Below, piece after piece: positions 47,148 to 55,852 of a stretch of 56,394 nucleotides of DNA. The DNA comes from Mycoplasmatota bacterium (lineage in GTDB: Bacteria > Bacillota_I > Bacilli_A > Izemoplasmatales > Hujiaoplasmataceae). The DNA is taken from the NCBI GenBank assembly GCA_016342455.1, contig JAEIOE010000008.1:1-56394 (forward strand). Reading direction: 5' to 3'. Within the stretch, counting starts at the first letter, position 1. Each line of letters starts with the position of its first letter. Under the pieces are notes generated by a model. The model did no database searches, was not told where the DNA came from, and saw only the letters and a program-made list of their open reading frames with translations. Made by a program: the position numbers and the translations under genes.

Positions 47148-48107
47148 TTACATCATTATTTCTATTCCTGCTTGCTTTCCAGTATCCTCAAGAATAATAT
47201 TGTTTTTATAGTATAGTCTTAACTTAACTCTACCTGATAGTCCTTCTTTGATTGTTTGATTCATTAAGCCATTTTTAGGTGAAGCTAAACTCTTCACCTC
47301 GTAATTCCACGCTTCAATAACAAGTTTATAGTTTCTTTTTTTTACTTCGATTAATAAGTGATTCTCTTCTTTTTCTAAGATTTTAATCTTTGAAAAGTTA
47401 TAGGTAGCGAAGCGATACTCTTTATCCTTATGAACTAAATTAGCTATTAAACCCTTAAACTTCATCCCCAAAAATGGAATGGTTGCGTAAGAAAACATAA
47501 GTGATGTTGAATCGTCTTTAAAGTGATTGGTTTGTATCCAAATGTATTTATCTGGAAATGAACTTCCATAGTCTTTTTCAATGTATCCTTTACCTCCATT
47601 AAAATCAATGTTTAAATCATTGATTTTAATAAAGCCTTGTAAGTTATGATTCATACTAACAACAGCGTGATAACACTCCATAAGAGGAATATAAGAAAAG
47701 AAGCCCATTATTGATGGAGAAAGAAAACTAGTATGAATAGGAACCAAGTCTGATATAGATACTTCTCCATTCACAGATATTTTTTTGTCATCAAAATTAA
47801 CTTTAATTTTATCTAAGCTAAAAATAGAGTTTTGAATAGATAGTGTAACATCTTTTTTGTCATACTTAAAATCATCTTTTTCAAAAATTAGAAATTCTGT
47901 AAATAAGTTATGAGAACCATCTACTTTCTCTTGATTTAGAATTATTTGAATAAAGGAATGTGACTTTTCTTTATTTAAACTGATTCCTGGAATAAAAGCT
48001 AAGGTAGTCATTTTGTCTTTAGACACTAACTTATAATACCAACCTTCAAAATAGTTTTTCTTATCTAAGTTTCCCTTAAATGAAATTGCTTTTTTTAATT
48101 TATTCAA
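47148..48107 (-). CDS. Tocopherol cyclase-like protein
   Basis: 319 aa. Carries the family's markers: KNYFEGWYYKLVS at the N-terminus, then the NGGKGYIEKDYGSSFPDKYI and WIQTNHF blocks, with a beta-rich lipocalin-like pattern throughout. Bacterial members of this group are not known to make tocopherol; they are thought to bind or modify hydrophobic molecules. No signal peptide. Start supported by a spaced GAGGTG RBS (CGAGGTGTAGC). Confidence 0.78.
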   Translation of the reverse strand: MNKLKKAISFKGNLDKKNYFEGWYYKLVSKDKMTTLAFIPGISLNKEKSHSFIQIILNQEKVDGSHNLFTEFLIFEKDDFKYDKKDVTLSIQNSIFSLDKIKVNFDDKKISVNGEVSISDLVPIHTSFLSPSIMGFFSYIPLMECYHAVVSMNHNLQGFIKINDLNIDFNGGKGYIEKDYGSSFPDKYIWIQTNHFKDDSTSLMFSYATIPFLGMKFKGLIANLVHKDKEYRFATYNFSKIKILEKEENHLLIEVKKRNYKLVIEAWNYEVKSLASPKNGLMNQTIKEGLSGRVKLRLYYKNNIILEDTGKQAGIEIMM

Positions 48108-48190
48108 GATGCTACACCTCGTTTGTTTCTTTCACTCTCTAATATATTATATCATTTATCAACGTTATATTACTTTGTAGTTCAAATCTT

Positions 48191-48219
48191 TTGACCTTCT
48201 ATGATATTTTTGATACACT
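48191..48219 (+). promoter_or_regulatory. Sigma-A-like promoter of the VOC gene
   Basis: TTGACC, 17-bp spacer, TACACT, then 23 bases to the ATG with AAAGGAG in between. Confidence 0.65.
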
Positions 48220-48242
48220 AAAAGAAAAAAAGGAGAAATACT

Positions 48243-48641
48243 ATGAGACAATTTATCATACCTTATTTAACATTTGAGAACTCACTTGAGGTAGCTAATT
48301 ATTATAAGAATATTTTTGATGGAGAAATCGTTTATGTTATGTTAGGCAAAGAAATGCCTAACTGCAAAGAAGAAGATTTAGAAAAAGTAGTTCATTTAGA
48401 ACTTAAAATTCAAGAGCACTTCATCTATATGGCAGACGGACCGGAAAAACCATCTGATCAATCAATGCTTTTACTTGATTACAAAGACTTAGATTTAATG
48501 AAAGAAGCTTTTGAAAAGATGAAAGCATCTAGTAAAGTGATCCAAGAAATGAATGATACATTCTGGGGAGCTATTTACGGAGTTTTAGAAGACAAATACG
48601 GAATGAAATGGGAATTCCATTTCATGAAGCCAAGAGCATAA
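48243..48641 (+). CDS. VOC-family (PhnB-like) metalloenzyme-fold protein
   Basis: 132 aa. Starts MRQFIIPYLTFENSLEVANYY and ends in GAIYGVLEDKYGMKWEFHF, the PhnB/3-demethylubiquinone-methyltransferase-like VOC pattern. Members range from glyoxalase-like to inactive binding proteins; substrate unknown. Its terminator appears interrupted by the IS element. Confidence 0.85.
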   Translation: MRQFIIPYLTFENSLEVANYYKNIFDGEIVYVMLGKEMPNCKEEDLEKVVHLELKIQEHFIYMADGPEKPSDQSMLLLDYKDLDLMKEAFEKMKASSKVIQEMNDTFWGAIYGVLEDKYGMKWEFHFMKPRA

Positions 48642-48684
48642 AAATAAGAGGGATGAAATGAGTTAGTTTCCTTAAAACGGACAA

Positions 48685-49533
48685 TTAAATAAAAAGAGTA
48701 CAAAGAACTTGTTTCCTAAATTGAAGAGGAGCGAGTTCTTTTATTTTCTTCTGAAGCCTTTCGTTATTGTAATAGAAAATATATTCTTTTACAATAGCTT
48801 CTACGTTATATGTATATAATTTACTCTGTAAATATATGCATTCTGTCTTTAGAGCGCTAAAAAATGATTCTATAGGCGCATTATCTACACTACTACCTTT
48901 GGCTGATATTGATTGAGTTATTTCATTTCTTTTAAGAGTAGATTTATACACATCATGAGTGAAATGCCACCCTTGATCAGAATGTAATATTAGTTCTTGA
49001 CGTAGTTCATAAGGTACTGATTCAATAGCTTGATCCAATGTATCCATAACTAATTTATGATCTATAAATCTTGATATAGACCAAGAAACAATCGATTTAT
49101 CACACATATCTTTTATCGCACAGATATATGATAATCCATCTTTGCAGAATAAATATGAAATATCAATTGACCATTTCCTATTTGGCCTATTTGTGTTAAA
49201 ATTTCTCTGTAGAAGATTAGGTATATTGTGGTGTGGAACCTTTGAATACCTTTTTGTCTTCTTTCGGATAATGGATTGTACGCCATTTATCCTCATGTAT
49301 CGGTATACGGTTTTGTTTGTTAAGCATACGCCGTATACCTTTTTAATTTGCATTCTAATGGACTCTATACCCCATCTATCATCTTTCTTATACATTTTCA
49401 TAACCATGTTGTTAATAGCTTTATCATAAGCTTTATATTTAGGTCTACCTAATTTTATCCAATCATAGTATCCGCTTCTTGAACAGTTCAATATATTACA
49501 TAGTAATTGCACCGAATAACGCTCTCTAAGCAT
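48685..49533 (-). CDS. IS3-family transposase OrfB (DDE integrase)
   Basis: 282 aa from the first ATG, but normally made as OrfAB. HTH_21 region (YDWIKLGRPKYKA), then the rve core with all three acidic residues: Asp in WSIDISYLF, Asp in LILHSDQGWHF and Glu in NAPIESFFSALK. In the -1 frame the ORF extends upstream to the OrfA slippery site (ITGLPNEATIKQYYQ), so it is produced by programmed frameshifting. Confidence 0.93.
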   Translation of the reverse strand: MLRERYSVQLLCNILNCSRSGYYDWIKLGRPKYKAYDKAINNMVMKMYKKDDRWGIESIRMQIKKVYGVCLTNKTVYRYMRINGVQSIIRKKTKRYSKVPHHNIPNLLQRNFNTNRPNRKWSIDISYLFCKDGLSYICAIKDMCDKSIVSWSISRFIDHKLVMDTLDQAIESVPYELRQELILHSDQGWHFTHDVYKSTLKRNEITQSISAKGSSVDNAPIESFFSALKTECIYLQSKLYTYNVEAIVKEYIFYYNNERLQKKIKELAPLQFRKQVLCTLFI

Positions 49534-49538
49534 ATCTA

Positions 49539-49898
49539 CTACTTGATAATATTGTTTGATTGTTGCTTCATTAGGTAGACCAGTGATTTTTTTATATCTT
49601 CATACATCCTCACTTTTTCTATGAGTTGTTCCCTGTTAAGTTCTTCAGTCTTTACTTTGTGCTTTCTCGGTCTTCCTTTATTAGGTATTTCTGCTTTTGT
49701 TCCTTTTCCTCTTCTATCAACACATGTCCCGAATTCTCGGTATTGATTTATCCACCTGTCAAGTTGAGAGTGGCTATTTATGCTATACTTCCTCATTATT
49801 TCTGCTCTTCCCATATGAAAGTCTAAATACAATAACGCTATTTGATTCCTTTCTTCAATTGAAAATGATCTATATTTCTTTGTTTTTATCTCTTCCAT
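49539..49898 (-). CDS. IS3-family transposase OrfA
   Basis: 119 aa HTH protein: RSFSIEERNQIALLYLDFHM and SINSHSQLDRWINQYREFG. A run of seven A on the minus strand (49587-49593, codons ATA AAA AAA) is a candidate -1 slippery site linking it to OrfB. Binds the IS ends. Confidence 0.9.
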   Translation of the reverse strand: MEEIKTKKYRSFSIEERNQIALLYLDFHMGRAEIMRKYSINSHSQLDRWINQYREFGTCVDRRGKGTKAEIPNKGRPRKHKVKTEELNREQLIEKVRMYEDIKKSLVYLMKQQSNNIIK

Positions 49899-50087
49899 TT
49901 TTTCCCTTTCTTGTTGCTAAACGTCATGGCTCAATTTTCTTTTTGTGGATAACTTCATTATCACAAAAAGATTCTATATTACTTATTGATATATTATATC
50001 AAAAAAGTCATACTAGATATTAATCTAATATGACCCTTTTTATTTTGTTGTCTGTTTTAAAGGAATACTTTCAATTCATCCCTTTTT

Positions 50088-50549
50088 TTATAGTCTTTCT
50101 TTTCCTGTGATATGTTCTATTTCAATCTCTACTAAAGTAGGTTCACTATATTCTTTATCAACATAGCTCTTTCCTTCTTTTAAAAAATTAGGAGAGTATT
50201 TTTTGATGAACTCAAATAATACTTCTCTAGTACTTGGAATGACTTTTGCTTTACCAAATAACGTAACTGATTGATATTTTGTGGTAAATGTTTCTTCCAC
50301 TACAGAAACATTCCCATACACAGAAAAACATACCTTATCATTTTTTAATATGTTATCTATTTTATGCCCCTCTTTCGCTGAGTGAAAATATATCTTGTTA
50401 TTATACAAAACATAGTTTACAACCACGTTGTAAGGATATCCATTATCTGAACTAATAGTAGCTAATACTCCTTCTTGGCAATTCGCTAAGAATTCTAGAG
50501 CTAATTGATCAGACATTTGATTCTTGATTCTTCTCATTTCTCTAAACAT
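50088..50549 (-). CDS. Pyridoxamine 5'-phosphate oxidase-like FMN protein
   Basis: 153 aa from the ATG at 50549 (GGAGGCAGCTA, overlapping the NUDIX stop; the longer frame has no RBS). FMN split-barrel pattern: CQEGVLATISSDNGYPYNVVV, then YFHSAKEGHKIDNILKNDKV. Resembles NimA/PNPOx-type flavoproteins, with no true PNPOx C-terminal signature. Coupled to the NUDIX gene. Confidence 0.85.
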   Translation of the reverse strand: MFREMRRIKNQMSDQLALEFLANCQEGVLATISSDNGYPYNVVVNYVLYNNKIYFHSAKEGHKIDNILKNDKVCFSVYGNVSVVEETFTTKYQSVTLFGKAKVIPSTREVLFEFIKKYSPNFLKEGKSYVDKEYSEPTLVEIEIEHITGKERL

Positions 50550-51090
50550 TAGCTGCCTCCAAAAAGTATTGTTGCAAAGCAATAATCGTTTTTGCATCTT
50601 TTATTGTTTTATTCTTTATAAGTTCTAAACATTCCGCTAATGTGAATTCCATTACTTCAACGAATTCATCTTCATCAGCTGATAATGGATTCTCTACTTT
50701 ATAACAATCTCTAGCAATAAATAGTTCTATTACTTCATTACTATAACCAACACAACTATTAATATCCATCATTGCTTCAAAATTATCTGAACGATATCCA
50801 GTTTCTTCTTCTAGTTCTCTAGTAGCGCATACAATACCTAATTCATTAATTTCATCTTTTTTACCTGCAGGTATTTCAATAGATAGTGAACGTATCGGAT
50901 AACGGTATTGTTTCACTAGAATAACCTTGCCATCTTTTGTAAGAGGCAACACAGCTGCGGCAGAGGAATGTTGCAAATAGATTCTTTTCCCTGTTTTATC
51001 GTTTGGTAATAATACATCGTCTTCGTATAGTTTCATAAAGAAACACTCATATACTAATTTATGACTTAATTGTTTTTCTTCTAACTTCAT
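50542..51090 (-). CDS. NUDIX hydrolase (ADP-ribose pyrophosphatase-like)
   Basis: About 182 aa from the ATG at 51090 (another in-frame ATG 9 nt upstream). The Nudix box is complete: GKKDEINELGIVCATRELEEETGY. An N-terminal part of the ADPRase type (MKLEEKQLSHKLVYECFF, YLQHSSAAAVLPL) and MDINSCVGYSNEVI support ADP-ribose or related dinucleotides as substrate. Overlaps the PNPOx gene. Confidence 0.88.
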   Translation of the reverse strand: MKLEEKQLSHKLVYECFFMKLYEDDVLLPNDKTGKRIYLQHSSAAAVLPLTKDGKVILVKQYRYPIRSLSIEIPAGKKDEINELGIVCATRELEEETGYRSDNFEAMMDINSCVGYSNEVIELFIARDCYKVENPLSADEDEFVEVMEFTLAECLELIKNKTIKDAKTIIALQQYFLEAANV

Positions 51091-51107
51091 AATCATCATC
51101 CAATCAC

Positions 51108-51446
51108 TTAATGTGTTCTATATAAAACAATCTTTGTGTGTAAGCCATCAAAAGATACATCCATTTTATCAACTAACATTCCGACACAGATAATTTCTCT
51201 TGACTCACAGCTTTCTCCTAAAAGTTCCCAGCCATAATCTTCTAGTTCTTCATCTCGTTCTATATGAATGTCTTCTTTGATCGTTTTCATCAACTCTTGA
51301 GTGGTATCTTCTACTGTTATGGTAATAACAGAAGCTTCTTGTTTAAAATTCAAATTAAAGTCAAATACATGATAACCTTTATTAAATAGATATATTATTA
51401 ATTCGTCAATTATTTTGACGTTTTTTTCAATTTCATGAATTGCCAT
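51108..51446 (-). CDS. Small conserved-looking protein of unknown function
   Basis: 112 aa with RBS AGGAGCG. Mixed alpha/beta pattern (IIDELIIYLFNKGYHVFDF, EASVITITVEDTTQELMK). It overlaps the end of the DUF1576 gene by 37 nt and precedes the NUDIX gene by 18, so it sits inside a four-gene run. No family recognised. Confidence 0.7.
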   Translation of the reverse strand: MAIHEIEKNVKIIDELIIYLFNKGYHVFDFNLNFKQEASVITITVEDTTQELMKTIKEDIHIERDEELEDYGWELLGESCESREIICVGMLVDKMDVSFDGLHTKIVLYRTH

Positions 51447-52684
51447 TTTTTATCGCTCCTTTCAAATGCTGTTATTGCCATATGGATTAGCACCGCTGTA
51501 AACGCAGCTGCAAATCCATTGCTATAGAGGATAATTCCTCCATGTAATGAACCTAAGTTATTGATAACTGGTAAGTGTAACATCCCCGCAATAACCCCCG
51601 GTATTATACCATATTCTCCGCTGATTGGCGCTAGGGTTGTTGAGAAGATGAGTGCTAAGGTTACCAAGATACTATCAAACTCTAAATTGAAAATAAGAGC
51701 GGATAAGACAACTCCGAAAACTCCTGGAATAATATTCCTTGGATGTTTACCAAAACACCCAAAACCAACCACCGTCAGAATCGCTCCAAATGACGGCCCA
51801 GAGAGTTTTATACCTAAGGCTAGTATAATGGCTATGATTAGAAAACCAGTTAAGCCTGAGTTAAATAAAGCTATTCCTTCACGGTTTTTTCTAGTGAAGT
51901 CTGTTATAGCTCTCCCAGACTTTCTTAAAATGTTCTTATATTCTTTTAAAGAATTGCCATTCGCTATAAATCCTACAATCATCGCAGTTATAGTAATAGC
52001 TAAAGCAATAATTAATAATTCTAAATGTCTATCTGTTGTAAAAACTGCTTCTACTTCATAAGAATGATTTGTAAGCTTTATTACTGAATATGCTAATAAA
52101 GCAATAATCCCCCCAGCAAAGCCAACGTTATAAAGGTCATAACCATTATGAAATTTAATAACGTGAGGTGCTAATTCCATCAGAATAAAGCCACTCGAAA
52201 CACCTACTAAAACTCCCAAAGGAATACCTATCAATAACTGTAGACCTAAGCCAAACATAATAACTGAAGCAATTGGTGCTAATCCAGCTGAAAACAAGAG
52301 AATAACAATAACAGATCTAAAATGCATTTCTTTATACTTTGAATACAGAAATACTCCAAAGAAAATAATGGAACTGTTTAAGATATTCATTCCAAAAAAT
52401 GAAAAACCAGCTATCGTTAATAGTCCAGCAAATACAGGCCCTGTAATTGGAATCTTTGTAATTCTCACGATGCCATAAGAAAACATAACTAGTATTCCTG
52501 AATTTAGTAAAGTCGCTCCTAATCCAGCTAAAGCTATATAATCTGTTAATAATACACTAGGGCTTGTTAGAATCATTCCCATACCGCTCATCAGTTCATT
52601 CGGCTTAGCAAATACAAAAGCTAATATCAGAAATACTAAAGCTAAGTAAGGAACCAACATGTTCTCCTTTAGTTTTTTTAACAT
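51410..52684 (-). CDS. DUF1576-family multi-pass membrane protein
   Basis: About 424 aa from the ATG at 52684 (GGGAGCT upstream). About ten hydrophobic helices with the family's glycine-rich loops (GLGATLLNSGILVMFSYGIV, GPVFAGLLTIAGFSFFGMN, NVGFAGGIIALLAY). Two apparent halves of similar layout suggest an internal duplication. A transporter-like membrane protein of unknown substrate; first of the four-gene run. Confidence 0.8.
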   Translation of the reverse strand: MLKKLKENMLVPYLALVFLILAFVFAKPNELMSGMGMILTSPSVLLTDYIALAGLGATLLNSGILVMFSYGIVRITKIPITGPVFAGLLTIAGFSFFGMNILNSSIIFFGVFLYSKYKEMHFRSVIVILLFSAGLAPIASVIMFGLGLQLLIGIPLGVLVGVSSGFILMELAPHVIKFHNGYDLYNVGFAGGIIALLAYSVIKLTNHSYEVEAVFTTDRHLELLIIALAITITAMIVGFIANGNSLKEYKNILRKSGRAITDFTRKNREGIALFNSGLTGFLIIAIILALGIKLSGPSFGAILTVVGFGCFGKHPRNIIPGVFGVVLSALIFNLEFDSILVTLALIFSTTLAPISGEYGIIPGVIAGMLHLPVINNLGSLHGGIILYSNGFAAAFTAVLIHMAITAFERSDKKWQFMKLKKTSK

Positions 52685-52750
52685 AGCTCCCATCCTTTCA
52701 AAAATAACATACATAATATTATAACAAAAATCTAATAAAAACATATTACT

Positions 52751-52782
52751 AAAAAAAAGAAAAGGAAGAATTTATCTTCCTT
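52751..52782 (-). terminator. Terminator overlapping the rsgA stop codon
   Basis: The last rsgA codons (AAAGGAAGA TAA) form one arm of a stem with TCTTCCTTTT, followed by T8 on the minus strand. Confidence 0.85.
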
Positions 52783-53746
52783 TTCCAAGTCTTTTATCAA
52801 GCATTCTTTCTCTTTCTAATTCTCTATTTTTGTTGAATCTACTTATTCTTAGTGCTTTATTGTATTGTTTATATCGTTCAATATCCAATTTTCCTGTGTC
52901 AATAGCTCTTAAAACCATACAACCAGGTTCATTATCATGTGAGCAATTCTTAAATCGACAGCCCTCACTCAAAGATTTTATATCCTCGAAACTTCCTTCA
53001 TCTACAAAATAGGAAGAGATAATTCTAATTCCAGGTGTATCGATTACCTTTCCGCCGTTCTTTAGTGTAACTAACTCACGGTGTACAGTTGTATGTCTAC
53101 CTTGAGCATCTGATAACCTAATCTGAGAAGTTTCAAAGTGTTCCTCAGCTAAAAGTTTATTTGTGATGCTTGATTTTCCTACACCACTACTGCCAATAAA
53201 TACAGCTATTTTATCTTTGATGAGTCCCATTAGTACATCTATATCTGACTCATCATATACTGTAATTGGATAAATATCATTATCCGTTACTTCTTTTGTT
53301 TTTTGAATAAAGAACTCTATGTTATCACAAAGGTCCTTCTTTGTCAGTAAGATAATTGTCTTAAAGTTACGATGATAAGTTAAAGATAAAAAATCTCTTA
53401 GCTTCTTTGTATTAAAATCTTCATTTAAAGATAAACAAATAAACACAATATCAATATTAACAGCTAGTATTTGCCTTCCGACAATTGCGCCGTTATTGGT
53501 ATCTGATCTATCTAAAACAGATTTTCTGACTTCTATCTCTTCTATAATACCTAAATAATCATCTGCTTTTCTAAAAGCTACATAATCTCCAATCTGTGGA
53601 TAATCTGATCTATCATAATGAATATACTGAAACCTACCACTTACCTCACACAATATTTTTCCTTCTTCAAATTCAACTAAATACCTATCTTTATAGACAG
53701 TTATTACTTGAGCTCTAATAAGAGAATTACTGTTTTGCTTGCTCAT
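52772..53746 (-). CDS. rsgA: Ribosome small-subunit-dependent GTPase RsgA
   Basis: 324 aa. An N-terminal OB fold (VITVYKDRYLVEFEEGKILCEV) is followed by a circularly permuted GTPase (LLTKKDL as G4, FIGSSGVGKSSI as G1, IDTPGIRIIS as G3) and a zinc knuckle (CRFKNCSHDNEPGC). Acts in late 30S maturation, releasing RbfA and checking the decoding centre. RBS AAAGGGTG. Preceded by a leader-peptide attenuator (53774-53952), an unusual level of control for this gene. Confidence 0.96.
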   Translation of the reverse strand: MSKQNSNSLIRAQVITVYKDRYLVEFEEGKILCEVSGRFQYIHYDRSDYPQIGDYVAFRKADDYLGIIEEIEVRKSVLDRSDTNNGAIVGRQILAVNIDIVFICLSLNEDFNTKKLRDFLSLTYHRNFKTIILLTKKDLCDNIEFFIQKTKEVTDNDIYPITVYDESDIDVLMGLIKDKIAVFIGSSGVGKSSITNKLLAEEHFETSQIRLSDAQGRHTTVHRELVTLKNGGKVIDTPGIRIISSYFVDEGSFEDIKSLSEGCRFKNCSHDNEPGCMVLRAIDTGKLDIERYKQYNKALRISRFNKNRELERERMLDKRLGKGR

Positions 53747-53774
53747 TCTATATCACACCCTTTCTTAAAAGACT

Positions 53775-53856
53775 GATACATCACTTGCAAACAAAAAGGA
53801 CCACAAATGGGTCCTCAAAATTATATAAACAAGGATTATTTGCAAGTAGATGTATC
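53775..53856 (-). promoter_or_regulatory. Transcription attenuator in the rsgA leader
   Basis: Terminator: AGGACC/GGTCCT (53810-53815 with 53797-53802) followed by T5 on the minus strand. Antiterminator: CAAATAATCCT (53832-53842, spanning the leader ORF's last codons) pairs with AGGACCCATTTG (53804-53815), which would occupy the terminator's 5' arm. An outer stem (53839-53856 with 53775-53791, 16-17 bp) closes the whole. A ribosome finishing the leader would cover CAAATAATCC and allow termination; one stalled earlier would leave it free and allow readthrough. Confidence 0.7.
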
Positions 53857-53889
53857 TATTAAATTTGTAAATCTTATCACATTTTTCAT
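53836..53889 (-). CDS. 17-aa leader peptide upstream of rsgA
   Basis: MKNVIRFTNLIDTSTCK, too short for standard gene calling. RBS AAGGAGTGG is 7 nt before the ATG and a consensus promoter is 35-60 bp upstream, so it is transcribed and very likely translated. Its last codons lie in the antiterminator arm. Positioned as in the leader peptides that control erm, cat and similar genes. Confidence 0.7.
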   Translation of the reverse strand: MKNVIRFTNLIDTSTCK

Positions 53890-53923
53890 AATACACCACT
53901 CCTTTTCTTGTGTTTCTAACATA

Positions 53924-53952
53924 ATAATAACTTAGTCTATTTAATTTGTCAA
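53924..53952 (-). promoter_or_regulatory. Consensus promoter of the rsgA leader
   Basis: TTGACA (53947-53952), 17-nt spacer, TATTAT (53924-53929) on the minus strand. Transcription should start near 53917, about 28 nt before the leader ATG. Confidence 0.8.
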
Positions 53953-53964
53953 ATAGTTTTTAAT

Positions 53965-53990
53965 AAGAAAAACCTGATTACTCAGGCTTT
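53965..53990 (-). terminator. Terminator of the alpha/beta hydrolase gene
   Basis: AAAGCCTGA-GTAA-TCAGGTTTTTC on the minus strand. Confidence 0.75.
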
Positions 53991-53997
53991 TGTTTGA

Positions 53998-54876
53998 TTA
54001 CTTAATAAATTCACATATCTTTTCAACTAATACATCTGGACAATCCACTAATGGGCTATGTCCTGATTTCTCTAGTTTTACTTTCTTAGCATTTTTTAAA
54101 GCAGCTACTGTTTCATCTACCATATATTCCAATACGACAATGTCATTTTCACTCCAAAATGAAAGAACAGGACAAACTACATCTTTAATAGTACCATCCC
54201 CATCAGTAACACCGTTAAATTCATTTGACATATTGAATCTAGTTAACGCATAATCAACATCAACAATACATCTTTCCTTCATTGTTTCTGCTAAATATAA
54301 ATCATCTTCTTCTTTTGTTGGTTTATTCACTGTATAAATCAATTGATCCCATACTGCTTTCATATAAGCTGTCGCACCTGATTTAAAAATACCATCCATT
54401 GAAGCTACTTGAATAGGGTCAGCCGCAACTTCTGCTTTTGAACTGTAATGTTGACCAACTAAAGGTTGACCTTGTGCATCTTTTCTAAAGATTGGGTATC
54501 CTTTGTAAGAACATGATTCAATTAAGATTACTTTTTTGGCTTCAAGTGGTCTCTTGGCAGCTATTTTTAAAGCAACAGCTCCTCCAGTTGACCAACCAGC
54601 GATAAAGTAGTCATGAACATCTAGTTTATCTAACAAAATTAAAAGGTCATCTGTTAATTCTTCTAAGTCATTGTATTCATTGTTGTAAGTAGAATCTCCA
54701 AAACCTCTCATGTCAGGAGCAATAATTCTATATTGATCCTTTAGTCTTTCAATTATTGGTTTATAGTGAATCCCACTACTCATATTACCATGTACCAATA
54801 CTAGGGTTTCTTTTCCTTTACCTAAGTCTAGATATGCAAGTTTTTCTTTACCGATATCCATAAATTTCTTTTCCAT
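53998..54876 (-). CDS. Alpha/beta hydrolase
   Basis: 292 aa. Nucleophile elbow GWSTGG (Ser), oxyanion HGNMSSG, acid in WSENDIVVLEYM and His in KSGHSP. Single-domain carboxylesterase/haloperoxidase-like fold; substrate unknown. GGAGG RBS before the ATG. Confidence 0.9.
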   Translation of the reverse strand: MEKKFMDIGKEKLAYLDLGKGKETLVLVHGNMSSGIHYKPIIERLKDQYRIIAPDMRGFGDSTYNNEYNDLEELTDDLLILLDKLDVHDYFIAGWSTGGAVALKIAAKRPLEAKKVILIESCSYKGYPIFRKDAQGQPLVGQHYSSKAEVAADPIQVASMDGIFKSGATAYMKAVWDQLIYTVNKPTKEEDDLYLAETMKERCIVDVDYALTRFNMSNEFNGVTDGDGTIKDVVCPVLSFWSENDIVVLEYMVDETVAALKNAKKVKLEKSGHSPLVDCPDVLVEKICEFIK

Positions 54877-54979
54877 ATTTTCCTCCTATATGAGTATTTA
54901 TTCATATTTATTCATATTTCTTTATATTAATATTTTAGTACTATCATTTATCAAAGTCAATAGATACGCCTAAATGTAA

Positions 54980-55010
54980 AGAAAACATCAAGTTTCAATC
55001 ACTTGATGTT
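54980..55010 (-). terminator. Terminator of the adenylyltransferase operon
   Basis: AACATCAAG/CTTGATGTT stem, followed by TTTTC on the minus strand. Confidence 0.75.
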
Positions 55011-55852
55011 CACTTAACATATGTATTTATTTTTTCTTTACAGTAATTTAGCATATCCTCTTCATGTTTGAAAGGATATGTAAAGTTTAATTTTTTCGCA
55101 ATATAAGTCCCAAGATAATGAACTAAGTCATAACTTGCAAATAAGGCTTTTACACAATTCTCTTTATTTGAATCAGGATAAGTAGCTAATAACATATTCC
55201 ATTCTTTATCTGTGAGATATCTTTTAAAGTATCTCCCAATTAAACCGGTATTTACTTTAAAGTCATGTTTTATTCCTATATACCATTCAATTAATTTATG
55301 AAGTTTCTTTTTTAAAACTTGTTCCATATACTTTTCAAAAAACATTTCATCTCTAGCCAATGCTTTTACCACATAACTAGAATCAAAGAAAAAAGTATTT
55401 ATTCTCTCTAAAAATTCAACTTCTGTAGGCTTTTTAACATAAAATTTAGATTCATCAGTAACTAAAGGTTTAGGGATAATATTATCTTTATCTACATAAA
55501 CTTTATATAGTTCCATCTCATTTGCATAAATAGCAGCTTTAATGGAAGCGAAGCCAAAATCCATTTTAAAGCCATCATCAAATAATGTTAATCTTGTATA
55601 CCATTTTACATCACCTGAAATGACTCCATCATCATGATAAAAAGATATTGGAATACCGAAGTGTTTCTTCCAATCTGTATGATCTATAAACTCCGATAAA
55701 TCTCTGACATAAAACAAAGGATCTAAATCACTAAAATCATCCATTGGAGCGTTGTCATTCACAAAAGAGCCTTGTAACACAAGGGCTCTTATGTTTTCGT
55801 TATTTTTGGCAAATGCTATCAGTTTGTTTAATTCAACTTGTAAGTCTCTCAT
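55010..55852 (-). CDS. ANT(6)-like aminoglycoside adenylyltransferase
   Basis: 280 aa. N-terminal nucleotidyltransferase fold with GSFVNDNAPMDDFSDLDP (G-S...D-x-D) and a second acid in FKMDFGFAS, then the ANT(6)/AadE helical C-terminus (WYIGIKHDFKVNTGLIGRYFKRYL). Relatives adenylylate streptomycin; chromosomal versions may have other roles. Its start overlaps the stop of the upstream membrane-protein gene. Confidence 0.83.
   Translation of the reverse strand: MRDLQVELNKLIAFAKNNENIRALVLQGSFVNDNAPMDDFSDLDPLFYVRDLSEFIDHTDWKKHFGIPISFYHDDGVISGDVKWYTRLTLFDDGFKMDFGFASIKAAIYANEMELYKVYVDKDNIIPKPLVTDESKFYVKKPTEVEFLERINTFFFDSSYVVKALARDEMFFEKYMEQVLKKKLHKLIEWYIGIKHDFKVNTGLIGRYFKRYLTDKEWNMLLATYPDSNKENCVKALFASYDLVHYLGTYIAKKLNFTYPFKHEEDMLNYCKEKINTYVK

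Larger units (their letters stand above)
48650..50082 (-). mobile_element. IS3-family insertion sequence (IS150-like)
   Basis: About 1.43 kb. Both ends carry an inverted sequence with the core TTCCTT(T)AAAACRGACAA: left 48668-48683, right 50050-50065 as the complement. Symmetry continues outward through TGARTT to GGGATGAA/TTCATCCC at 48650-48657 and 50075-50082, so the exact boundary is uncertain (48659-50078 is the TG..CA alternative). No clear target duplication is seen. Encodes OrfA and OrfB overlapping by frameshift. Both frames are intact, so the copy may be active. Confidence 0.85.

Noticed and set aside
51561-52061. 166-codon plus-strand ORF over the DUF1576 gene
   Set aside because: Mirror of a membrane protein's codons, no RBS, no recognisable domain; the minus-strand gene is well supported.
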